From Tachypleus tridentatus (Eukaryota; Arthropoda; Merostomata; Xiphosura; Limulidae): 64,000 nt of DNA. Below the pieces are notes generated by a model that was not told the DNA's origin, made no database searches, and saw only the letters and a program-made list of their open reading frames with translations. Positions 1 through 13,200 of this stretch are shown one piece after another. Position numbers and translations under genes: made by a program. The stretch covers positions 2,046,001 to 2,110,000 of the forward strand of contig NC_134831.1 of the NCBI RefSeq assembly GCF_004210375.1. Reading direction: 5' to 3'. How positions within the stretch are numbered: position 1 is the stretch's first letter; every line of letters starts with the position of its first letter.

Positions 1-719
1 TTGTCTGTTATAATACTCAGTGTAAAGAATTTTAAAAAATTAAATCACTCATTTTCTCTACAATATCAACAATAATTATATATCTGAACATTTCAGTTAT
101 AGTTTTATTTTGATTTGAGATAAGAGACCCAACATATTTTTTTTTAACTTAAAGATGTAATTTGTCCTTATAGAAATACAATATCAGACTGGAAGGTTTT
201 AATCAAATATTAAGTAGTTGGTCCCTGAAGTTTTGACATGTATTTTTTTCTGACCTATGTAGTTCAGTTTTAACAAATAGGATAGAAAATTAAGAGAAAT
301 ATTTTCAATATCATTTCTTGTGGACTGCATACATTTATTTTGGATATTTGAAACAATTTTTGATAAATGTTCTATAAATACTGCATTCTTTAAATCTAAC
401 TAATTTTTTTTTCGTTGGTACTTAGTTTAAAGAAAGATTTTATTTAGATATGGAACAGTATTTCATCTAATATACTTGTACCAGTACCTAACTACTTGAT
501 TTAAGAGTAATGCTGAAATTTTCTTTCAGAGTTAATTTGATTATATTAATTAAACATGCATAAATATATGTAACTACAGTAACTATATGTTTTCTGGGAA
601 TGTGTTTGTATTTTTGTTGCTTGAGGTAATCCTGTAACATTTTTACTGTGAAAATTTTATAATGTGCAGAAATGGAAGCCTACCGTGTTATATAGTTTTT
701 TTAATTTTTCTTAACCCAG

Positions 720-1283
720 ACAGAGTCCTTTGTAAGGCTTTTAGACATCAAAGAAACCTTTAAAAAGCCAGATTCTACCAAATCAAGTAAGAAAATTCAA
801 ATGCCAAAGAGCCAAGATGGAAGGCCAAGTGAAAGAAAGAATAGTGAAGATAAGTGTATTAATAAATGTGACTCAAGTTCACAAGGCAAATATGCTGAGA
901 AGCAGGTAGCCAGGGTAAAAGATAAATGTACAGATGAACATCCTACAGATGAGAACAGTGCAAAGCAGGAAACGAAAAGGGTGAATGATTCTACAAACAA
1001 ACATTCTACAGAAACAAAGGACAAAAATGAGTTGAGGCGGGAGAAAAAATTAAGAGAGAAATTTACGAAAAAACATCCTACAGAAGAAAAAGATAACTTG
1101 AGGAAAAATACCGAAAATAAAGTTAGAGATAAACTTTGTACAGACACTGATAGTAATGGTAGCTTAAACCAAAAAGTAAAAGACAAATCATTCAGTAAAC
1201 AAATAAAATCAGAAGATAGAAACAGTCCAGAAAGAAAAGAGAGGGGAAAGGGAAAAGAAGACTTGGAAAAATTTGACGACAAG
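720..1283 (+). CDS. Exon: lysine-rich linker of LEDGF-like gene
   Basis: The exon opens after a pyrimidine-rich acceptor ending in CCCAG (715-719) and stays open for 188 codons in phase 0, ending at AAG|GTTAAT. The product is very rich in Lys, Glu, Asp, Ser and Thr with repeated KDK, EKK and HPT-E patches, as in the disordered linker between PWWP and IBD in LEDGF/HDGFL2. It does not start at the methionine at 801, because the frame is open back to the acceptor. The donor is a weak match (GTTAAT), so the exact end is the least sure border. The open frame on the opposite strand (797-1282) is a shadow. Confidence 0.75.
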
Positions 1284-4200
1284 GTTAATTTTAATCCTTT
1301 ATTTTAATTCAAAATATTTAACTGTTTTAATGTTGATGTGATTGAAAAGTTTATGACTGTTGTAGCAGTATAAGTTGTGATGTGTTTATTTTAATTTTGA
1401 GGAAGTACATGCATTAGGTGATGTTACTAGAGTAATATATATTTTTGGAGTAAAGTTATCCTTATAGGAAACAATTACCAAACATGTGATTAAACAGATA
1501 AAATAGTGAAATGAAGCTCTGTAAGCTAGTTAATGAGTTAATAATGCTTAAAACAATACATGTATTGTTAATAGTGCTATTTGAAATGCAGGAGTAATAC
1601 TTAAAGTTCACATGTTTAAATCATACATAAGTATAGCAATATAAGAATGTTTTATAGAAAGTTGTGTTCATGTTGTAGTTTTTTGTTTTTTTTTTCTAGT
1701 CAAGTTCGAAAGATGGTTACTCATTAGGGAAGGACAACCACTTGGGTAAAGTCCAACAGAAAGTGTAAGTATATTATATAAATATCATTCAGTTTATCTC
1801 AGAGGAAAGAGATATGGCTGTAAAATGCTAATATTACAAATTTGCTTACATTCTTTGTTAAAACTGTTTCTTCTACTAATGATAATTTCAGTTGGAAACT
1901 GATGCTTAGTAAATTTCCCCATCCTCCAAAATTTGTGTAATTTTTGTTAAAATGTTTTGTGTTGTTCCTTGTTAATGTTTTCTGTTCACCTTTTACATCA
2001 GATGTGCACACATAACACTAAAAGTAATTAATTTTATCAACCCAACAGGTAATTTGAACTTTTATTTCATTAATTATCAATTAACTTGTTACTACTTTGA
2101 GAATCAGTTAGAAATTTCTACTGTACTCTTTTTTTTTTAGTATTTGTTTTTATTTCTGAAGTGGAATTTTACTATAGTTCATTATATGCAGAAAAAACAG
2201 AAGCTGTTGTAAATAATGTTATTTTGACTGATGTTCATGTTGGTATTAAAAACAGAAGTGTGTTTTTCTTCAGATACGTACCTGAGCTGTTAATCTTGAT
2301 ATGATAAAAAATTCTAAAGATATAGTTTAGTATGAGAGTGGGATAAAACTGCATTGTAGGGGGTTAAATGTTATTCTGGTACCCATAGAGTTAGTTAAGT
2401 ATGGATACACAGATATGGAATGTACTGTTTGTTTATATGACTGGCCCCTCTTCACCTTCACATTCCTGTGCATATCTTCTGCAATAGTAACTTTGCTAAA
2501 TTTTTGAAGGAAATAAAAATTATGTTACATGTCAGTCTACCTTTATACTTCAAGAACAATGACATATTTTTTTTCATTTAAAGTAACAGTTAATGGTAAT
2601 AATAAAAGGTTTCTTGACATGATGGTCAGTAAACTAACTATTACACTAAAGGGAGCAGTTGAAACTGTTTACATTTGTTTCTGTTGGAACTGTCAAGTGA
2701 AAAAAATCAACCAGGTTTAGAATGAACTTCTATGGCTATTTCCTAAAATCAATATTTTATATACATTTAGTGCAAAGAAAGAAGAAAAAGAACAAATAAA
2801 GAGAGAAAAACTTGAGAAAAATAAGCGAGAAAGAATTGAAAAACAGAGTAAAAAATGTAAGTCTGCAACACGTGTTGATCCAATTAAAACCAGAAAATTA
2901 CAAGAGAACAAAAGCTTTTAGTCATCTTAAAGTCTCTGATTAAAACCAACAAAATAATAAAGTAAAATTGTTTTATTTAAAACAAATATTTAAATTCATA
3001 ATCATTACGTCTTCCAAAAGCAAGCATGATGTTAATACATTTTGGAAGTTTGATATAAGAAAAACAAAACACTTTTGTATTTCTATATAATGTGTATTTT
3101 GATATGTTTGTTGAAGGATAAAAATGTCTGCTTAGTATTTTGTTTGCAAAAGGAAAAGAGCATTTCACATTTTTGTGTACTTGATATATAGCTTAATGAC
3201 TGACATTTTACAATGCAAGTTAGGGCATGTTTTAGTAACGTGTAGTATCATTGTGTATTGCTTATTACAGAAACCAGTGAGAGAAACATGAAATAAATAT
3301 TCAATGTTTTTGTAGTTTCAGTATTGATTATTACTACATAATTATGTGTTGTTGTATTTATCATGTTTTACAAAGCCTTCTGTTCACCCCTCAGTGTGGA
3401 TTCTTGTACATGGTGAGAGGATCTCCCAGGGAAGGTTCTGTTCTTTCAGTTTACCTCCTCTGGGATCTAAACATCCACCCACATGTTTGCCATATGAGGC
3501 AACCTGTGAAGGGGAAAAGAGGATCCTTGTAGTTCAGTGGTTCAACCCCAACGCACCTCTTTGGCCTTGAATTCCTGTAGACGGGCCACCTTTGAGTGGC
3601 CCCCCTTGGATCAGTTGACTGGTCCACTCGGGCTAGGGTCAACCAAGTACCAGTGTTGTAAATTCTCAACAGGTGTTGTGGACACTGTGTCTCATGCTGG
3701 TGTTTGGGTATAGTGCTCACGAAACCCTGGCATTGCTGTAGTGTCCTTGTTTGACATTGCAGTGCATCCCCTTGTAGGGTTCCATGGTGGGTGGGGTCAG
3801 TGGGCACTGAAATTTCCATTTTCTTTATTATGGATACTCCAATTGAAAATCTTAATAAAATAGTGAAAAAACAGTATAGGTAGATGACCACGTTTTGAAG
3901 ATTCTGAGCAACAATCCTCACCATCCATGCCACTTGTTGTACCTTATTTTCTAATATTGCACTCACTTTCAGACAAACCTTTAGGGCAGATGTTTCCCTT
4001 TTTCATTCAGAAGGGACTAGAGGGACGTGCTGGCTCTCCAAAGTCAGTAAAGAAGCTTCGATCTGGAGACATGTTGGTGGAAACATCCACATTTCAACAC
4101 ATTGAACTCCTCTTGAATTCAAAGGCAATTGGGGATATACCTAGTGATGTTACACCTCATGCTACCTTGAATTCATCATGAGGAGTTATTGTTGAGAGGA

Positions 4201-7200
4201 TTTGAAGAACATCCCAAGGTTGGAGATTCTTGCTGGTTTCTCCACCCAAGGAGTTTCTGCAGTGAGGTGTATCTCCACTTGCAAAGATGGAATCATAGTG
4301 CCAACCATTGTCCTGATTCTGACATTTACATTACCACGTCTGCCTACCCCCTCAAAGCATGGTTATTTTATTTGCAGAGTACAGCCATACATTCCAAACT
4401 CTCTTCGATGTTTCCAGTGTCAAAGGTTCAGTCACTCGAAGATGTCTTGTCGTGGTTCCATGACATGTGCTGGTTGCAGTGGCAAAGATCATGATGCCAG
4501 TCAGTGTGAAACGGACCCTCATTGCATCAGTTGCAATGACTCTCGCCCATCCTACATTTGTTCTTGCCCTAAATGGTTGAAAGAAAAAGAGGTGCAGCGT
4601 TTGAAAACAATTCTAACATTACCTATCTCGAGGATCGAAAATTACTGTCCACCACCTCATTTCGGATGTCTGCTGCTGCACTTCATTTCACAGCTACTGT
4701 GGGAGTGCAGACAGATCTCTCTGTGCCTCCAAAAGAATCATTCTCCAAACAAATGAAAAGTCTTTTGACCTCCATAACAAAATGTTGATGAATCAACTTC
4801 AACACCTATCTCTGTCCCTTGTATACTTTCCACCAAGCCCCAAGATCCACATCCTTTGGTTCCAGATACAGGCATATCCTCAGATTCATCTTCCTCTCTC
4901 ACCCCAAGATGCAAAATAATCATTAGTTCATGTCCTCATTCTCTGGAATCCCCTTCCAACAGCAAAGACCTGCCCAATTGACCCAGGGCAGGATCAATGG
5001 AGGTAGATAGACCTCCCCCACATAAGGACAGTGAGGAAAAAGACATGGTCATAAACAGAAGGGTTCTCCAGCCAATTTCCCTACACGTCATTAAAAAGGG
5101 CCTTTTTTGATACAATGGAACTGTCGAGGTTTACTTTCTAATCTGGATGACATCAAAATACTGATTGCTTCCTACTATCCTGTATGTCTTTTCTTACAGG
5201 AAACATTTCTGAAACCTGCTGATACATTCACCTTTTGGCAATTTTCTTTTTTAAGAAATGACAGGCTGTGTGATGGACGAGTGCATGGAGGGGTGGCTCT
5301 GTTTGCTGATCAGCATGTGCCCACCCTGTCTTTGTCACTCAACACACCCTTGGAGGCCGTAGCCATCCGTGTTTCCTTGGGTCATGCCATCACTATTTGT
5401 TCTCTCTACCTGTCACCTGGAGAAACATATGATCAATCAGACCTTGATGCACTCATTGAACAGTTGTTGTCTCCATTTCTAATCCTGGGGGACTTTAATG
5501 GACATCATCCCCTCCAGGGAAGTGCTGTTATTAATAGGATTGGTTGCTCTGTCGAGCATATGCTCTCAAATCACAACCTTTCTGTTTTCAATACTGGATT
5601 TTTTACTTATTTTCATGCACCTAGTCAGTCCTTTACTGCTATTGTTCCCCTTCATTATTCTCTTATTTTTCGTGGAGGGTTGACAGTAATCATTTTCCTA
5701 TAATTTTGAGAAACTGGCCGTGGTTGATGCCACCCAACCCTCATGCCCTGGTGGAAGCTGGATCAGGCAGACTGGCCCACTTTCACTGCTCTCGCAGAAC
5801 TTAATCCTGCCATCGTCTGTCAGCCATCAATAGACGACTGTGTGGCAGCAGTGACTAACTGTATTATACAAGCAGCTGCTAAATGTATTCCTAAAACCTC
5901 GACACGTTTTCCACTATATCCTTGTTCGTGGTGGAATCCTGCCTGCCACATGGCATGGAAGGCTCAAAAATGGGCCTGGGATACTTTTCGTAGATATCCC
6001 ACACTTTAAAACTGCATTGCTTTCCAGTGGGCCCGTGCACATGCTCAGTGGGTAAAACGTCAAAACCAGAAGGAATCTTGGATTAAGTTCACAACTGGCA
6101 TATCTTCTACCACCAGTTCCAAAGTCATATAGGACAAGATATGAAAGGCCAGTGGACAATACAATTCTGTCCTCCTCTCTATCTTACTCTCTGATGGCCA
6201 AGAAGTTGCTGATATCTAAAGCATTGCCAATACTCTAGGTGAAAGCTTTTGCCAGGTATCTAGCACTTCTGCTTCTTCCTCCACCTTCTTAGCCATCAAG
6301 ACTCAGGCAGAGTGATGACCTCTTTTCTTTTGAGCTGATTGTCTCTATGACTATAATCGTCACTTTACACTGGTGAAACTCAAACTGGCCCTTCATCAGT
6401 CTGATAGTACATTGGTTGGACCTGATGATATGTACTATGAGATTCTGCTCCATCTATCTCCTGCTTCTCTTGCTATTCTTCTGGTTGTTTTTAATCACAT
6501 CTAGCAGGATAATGTTTTTCTTGATGCCTGGTGCCAGGCTATTGTCCTGCCTTTCTCCAAGCCTGGGAAGGATCCCAAGATTCCTTCAAACTACCGTCCA
6601 ACTGCTTTGACGAGCTGTCTCTGTAAGACTTTAGAGAGAATGATTAATGCTCGTCTTGTTTGGTTCCTCGAATCCAACAACCACCTCTTGCCCACCCATC
6701 TGATTCAACTTGAAACGTCAATCAGAGAAGCCTTTCTCAAATGACAACATCTTGTGTCTATATTCTTTGACATTGAGAAGGCTTATGACACAACATGGAG
6801 GTATGGAATTTTGCGAGACCTCCATATATATGGGTTACATGGCCATTTACCAATTTTTTAAATTTTTTTTAATGGACAAGAGATTCCAAGTCCTGTGGGT
6901 TAAACATTTTCCCATTCTTTTCTACAGGAACTTGGAGTCCCTCAGGGCTGTGTTCTGAGTGTTGCGCTTTTCAGTATAAAAATTAATGCCATCACTGAAC
7001 AACTCCCACTCATTGTTGCAAACGGGCTCTATGTCGACGACTTTCATATCTCATATCAGTCGTTGAGCATGAGCTATATTGCTGTGGCCACAAACTGCCC
7101 TCAGTTGTGTACTGAAATGGACCACTGCAAATGGCTTTAATTTATATCTCTTTAAAACCGTTTGCATGCACTTTTGCCGCCAATGGGGTATTTACCCTGA

Positions 7201-10200
7201 TTCTGAACTCCGTATCAGTGAAGTTACGCTGCCTGTTGTCCCTGAGACCAGTATTTTGGACTTATCTTTGATCATAAGCTGACCTTTATACCACAATTAA
7301 GCAGCTACGAATCAAAAGTTCAAGAGCACTGAACATCCTCCGTGTTCTCTCTACCACCACTCCGGGAATGGATCGATGTTTGATGCTAAAGACATATCAT
7401 GCTTTTATTCCATCAAGAACTCGACTATGGATCACTGGTCTATGGTTCATCGGCCTTAAAGATGCTAGACCCTATTCATCATCAAGGACTTTGGCTCTGC
7501 ACTGGGGCTTTCTGCACTTCCCCAGTTCAGAGTTTATACATAGAGTCTCATAAACCTTCTTTGCACCTCTGCCGTTTGCAACTGTCTTAATTATATGCTT
7601 TGAAACTTCATTCCTTACCAAAGCATCCTACCTTGGGTTGTGTTTTCCCTCCTTGATAGGCCATGCTTTTTCAGGCCAGATGGTCTGCAATTGCACCTTT
7701 TGACCTTCGTATCCAGGCATAGTTAGATTAATTGGGTCTGTCCTTGGATAACATTGCTATATCCACTGGTCAGATCATCCCACCATGGCTTATTACAGTT
7801 TCCAAATGTGACCTATCTTTAAGTCATCTGAGAAAAGTAGACACCCCTGATTGGAAATACTGTCTGCTATTTACTGAACATCTTTCGAACAATCTTTCCA
7901 TTCCTATTTATACAGGTGGTTTGAAATCAGGAGACTGTGTGGGCTATGCCATGGTTTGTTGTGGTTTGGGGGTTGCATACCGAATCCCCTCTATAGATTC
8001 TGTGTTCACTGCTGAACTGTACGCCATTTCTCTTTTCCTGGATCATATAGAAGCTAAGCAGTACTCGAACTGCACGATTTATACTTACTCGCTTAGTTCT
8101 CTACTGGCCCTTGAATCGTTTCACGTTGGTTCACACCCTGTTCTTGCCAATATTTAAAACCGACGGGCCCATTTTTCTTTAACATCTACTTTTATTCAGT
8201 TTTTCTGGATACCGGACCATGTTGGTATTTGCAGGAACAAGCTCGCTGACACTGCAGCTAAGTCTATTTGCTCTGGCACTATCACTGCTGTGCCTATCCC
8301 ATACATGGTCTGTGGTCCTGTATTCAAGACTTGGCTCCATGCTAGCTGGCAGTCGAGTTGGGAGTAAGCAATGCAAAAATAAGCTTTTCCAAATAAAACC
8401 CTATATTGGACTTTGGCCATCTTGTTTCTGTAAGGATTGGAAAGAGGAAGTTGTTCTAACTAGTCTATGAATTGGTCACAGTTTTTAACTCCTCATTTTC
8501 TTTTATCTGGAACTGATGCACCAGTGTGTAGTTTGTTTAATGCTCATTCACAATAAGCCACATTTTACTTTCCTGTCATCATTATGATTCACATTGAGAG
8601 CACCATTTTATGCATGTTCTGTCCAAAGTTTGTTCTTAATACCACATGGTACAATAGTTTAAGGGCTAATTGTAAAGAAAAATAATTTGCATTATACTTC
8701 ACTTTGCTAAAGGAATAGTAAATAAACTTTACTTTATTCATCTACCTGACTTCACTTATAGGTGATAGAATCATGTTTTACATGTCTTTCTGGTAGTTTG
8801 AAAGATTTCCAAGTTTGTTGCTGATTGGTGCATGGCATCTCAGGCTGTTATTATCTATGTTCTGAAAGTCTCTACTAAGTCATATTTATTTTTCGGTGAA
8901 ATTTTGAAAAGTTAATTTCTGTAAGATTCTATAAGAGGCACAGAAATGAATAGTACTTGCATTTGTTTGTTATTTGTAATAATTGTAAGTTAATTTTCAA
9001 GTGAAAAATTTTAATATTGAGATATAGTTTTGTCTTATGCTATTTATTTCTGGTAGTAATTTTTATTGGTTTTATTTTTGTGTCATTCAGGTAATTTTAG
9101 TTTAGTTACAAGAAGAATCTTAATGAAAAATTAATTTAAACTGTCCTGTTAAAGAAAAATAGAAAATGAAATTCAAATTATCAAAAACACTCTCCTTAGG
9201 GATTTATTTCTTTTAATAATATTTAATCTTTAAATCTCTTAAGAATATTTGTTATAAGATTATTTGAGTAAAATAGTATTAGGCTTAAAAACGTTTGATA
9301 GGTAATAGGTCAGAATATGTGATTATATTTCAATATAGTTTTAAGATTGATCTTGTAAAGATTATGGTATATCAAACTGATGGCAATGAAAGTTGCTAAA
9401 AGAAATTTTTTGCAGACTCTCTTCTGGAATCCCGGCTTTGTGAACTTGATGAAATAATTAAAAACAGTTTGAGTTTTGCCAGTATGGTAATGTATATTTT
9501 TATTTGTTAATTATATACTTAAGAATTTTTTATTTTATGTGATCTGAGGTGCATTACATTTATAAGAATTCTACAGCCAGTTAGCTTAGCTCTTATAAAC
9601 TGCAGACGTGTTTTTGTTTGTAAAAAAATTTTATTATTATAATTCATAATTGATATCCATAATTTTCAATGAATATGCAGTGTTCCATAATTTGGTCATG
9701 TGTTTGAGGTAAACTTTTTTGTTTGTAATAAATTTTATGGTAATAGTCTGTAATTGATATCCATTATTCTCAATGAATTTTAAGTGTTTCACAATTTAAT
9801 CATGTGTTTAAGGTAAGCGTTGTTTAAATATCCACTTAGGATATTGATCGCTGTATGTCAGCCTTGAATGAACTTGACAACTTACCCATAACACAGTCCG
9901 TCATCAGCAGGGAACCTGATATTATTCACACCATTCGAAAAGTATGTTGCTATATTTCTAGTTTACTGTTTTAGATCATTTTCAAATCAACTTTTCATTG
10001 AGGCTCTTCTGCTTGAACTATATATGATTTAAAAGTTATTTTGGGTTTTTATGTTATTTGTATTATTGTAAATAATCATAAAGTGATGAAAGAAGACAAC
10101 ACATTGTGTTTGAAAATACTAAGTTGAATATCAAATGGTTACATAGATAATTTTTTGTTTCCTGATAAAGAAAAAATTGGGTTTTTATGGAATTAGAAAG

Positions 10201-13200
10201 TAAACATTAATTGTTGGCTAGTCAGTGAAAAAGGAAGTGTGGTTTGATATGATTTCTTTATGTATAAATCTGGATCAGAGTACTTTGAGTGGTTATGAAA
10301 ACATGGATTAAGTTGTCAGTATAAAATAATAATTGTGATAACAGACACAAATTTTGTTTTCCTTTTTAATTTGCAACATTCAATTGGTAAAATGCAGCTT
10401 AATTGTTTATTTGTATTTATGTATGTCAAAGTGGTTTAAATTGTTACCACTTTACAAAGAAATGAAAATTTTTTGTGTCATAGTGCCGCAAGTTTAAGAA
10501 AAGCGATGTCATAAAACAGAAAGCAGAGTATCTCTATCATAAGTTTAAGAACCAGCTTCTTGTCCCTGAGGGAGAGAATTTTGGAACAGTGAGTATTAAA
10601 CTATGAATGCAGAAACTTTCTTGCTGCTAATAAAGAAATTTTTGATTCTTAATATTACACATCATGTAATTTAGTTTTGTCTGGGAATCATGTATGTCAT
10701 ATACTTGATATGTACTTAATCACTGTTGGCTCTACAAGACTGTATAGTTTAAAAGTTATTAGTTAATTTATTTCATGATTATTAATTTTTATAACAGTGT
10801 TAAAAGTTAATTATTTCGAAAGTCATAGTTAAGTTTCTTTTCATAACTTAGTACGAGTCATATGTATGCAATGTAATTGTTGTTCTAGGCTTTCATGATA
10901 TTGTTGACATAATTTTACTCAAAGCTTCAAAGTTTTTTTATTATGCATAATTTTATTGTCATGAGAGGACTAAAAAATTCTATGTTTTAGTCAGAATATT
11001 TATAAATAAGCATTCCACTAGGTAGAAGAAAGAAAGATGAGTGAGAGAAATAATTAGACAAATCTAGACTGTGTGAGTGATTGGCCTTAAAGGGTGATTT
11101 TCAAAGTGAGTTTTAAAGCTGTATTGTAATAACAGACAAAGGAAAAATAATTTGTCTTGTCAATGGGTTCTAAAGTAACTGAACCATCTTGTATGGACTT
11201 TTGACATAAAAAAAAGAGGGACAGTTATTTAAAGCTCTGGATACAAGTGTGGTAACCAACAGAAGTTAATGAAAGTTAGTAAATTGAATATATAGAGAGA
11301 TCTAGATTTAATCTTTCTAAATTTACCATAAATGATATACAGTGGTGACAATTCAAAGTGTAAAAATTGTGTATTGTATGGTAATAAAGAGAGTAGAGAA
11401 AATAATTTCATCTTGTCAGTTGGGTTCTTAAGTAATTGAACAAGCATGTGTGAATGTTTGATATAAAAAAGTGGTAATCCACAAATTAACGTTTGTGAAT
11501 TTGTCACTGATTATATTGTAATAACAGAGATAAAGGAGAATAATTTGTCTTGTGAAAGGGTGTTTTAAAGTAACTGAACTTGCCTGTGTGGTCTTTGACA
11601 AAAAAAGAGATAATTATTTATTAAAGCTTTAGATTCAACTACAGTAAACATTCGTGTAACAAATTTTTGTGCATATGTTGGACTTGATTATTTTATTTTG
11701 AAACGTGGATTGTGAGCTGTCTGTTTATTGTTGAATTTTGCTGTGAACAAGTCACAAACACCTGCTGTAAGAATGTAGCTCTACAAAAACCTGACAATCA
11801 TGCATAAGACTATACTAATAACTTATTATTGGAGAATTAAATTGTTTATATTAATAAAAAGTTCTTGCTCAATGCTTATTCTGATATCAATTTGCCATAA
11901 TAAGTGTTAAATGATTTACTGTCATATGCATATGCACTATAAGTGATCTTTTTTTCATGCTTCACTACAGTGTTAGAGTAAACATGATAATGTTTTCTTT
12001 ATGAAAGTGTTATGGAAGAGCTGTTTTAGTAAATATTTATTCACTCATAATATATGTGATAAAGATGATATGTTTTCAAACTTAAAACAGCCTATTTAGA
12101 GAACTTGTACTATTGTTCTAATTCTGGAAGTATTAAGGAAAATCATTACGTGTGTGTGTCCTTCCAAGTTAAGTGTAGTATGTTGTGTCTAATTAGTAGT
12201 TGTGGGGTCCTTACATATGTACTGAGGTAAAACTTTTAGTATAACTGTAAAAACCAAAATGTGATTGTATCATTGAAGTGATTTTACTCAAAAATATGTA
12301 GTAAAAAACATTTGGTAACTTGTGAAAGTGAACGTTTTTTTAGGGTTAGTATTTAATGTATCCAATTCTTTGTTTTGGTAATTTCTGAAATTTGCATGTT
12401 GTTATTCTTGTTCACTACTTCTTGAAAATTTTGTTAAAAAATCTAATAATTCCTCAAGTTTGCACAGCTGACATTTGTTAAAAGTTCTTCATTAGATTTA
12501 AAATGAAATTTCATTTTAAAATGTTGTTTCAATTTCTTCTAATTTGTTTTAATGAAAAATGTAAAAGTTGATACATAAAGTAAGAGAAAATTAGAAAATT
12601 CTGTGTGTGATAATGTTTTTGTTTACACTTCTTAGCTTGAATTTCATCTTCAAAATCAATGATACAAATTTTCACGCATATTTTTTTTGTATGTACATAT
12701 AATAGTCTTTAAACATTGTTGGCAACAGAAACATGTTAATAGTTTGGTATATGTATGTAATTGCTTTTCTAAAGCTTTGTTTTATACTCATAATTTCATA
12801 ATAACTAAAAGTTTCAGTTTGTTGCAAATTTTTAAACATGTTATTTAATATTATTCATGGCATTAGGAAAGTAGGTGGGCTAAAAAAAAACAATTAAAAA
12901 CAAAAATATGAAACCCTACACATTTGATAGGTGGGCCTATCTTCATCAGGGGCAAATTGGGTATGATTGAATAAAGTGAAGTGTAAATAAAGGTGGAGTG
13001 ACATTGTGGTATATCACCATGATGACACAAAAGGGTTTTCATTTGCTTTTAAATTATTGCTGCAGGTGTAACTCATAACATCTTCACCTTTCACACCTCC
13101 ATCTTTGAAAGAAACTAAAACTAATGTTATTAACTATTGGATTCTCTTCATTGCAGTCTTTGTCAGGTTACAATATCCCAGCTTTTCCTTTAGAGTTTCC

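Noticed and set aside
797-1282. 161-codon open frame on the minus strand
   Set aside because: It is the reverse of the Lys/Glu-rich exon; its Phe/Leu/Ser-rich product is what such codons give on the opposite strand.
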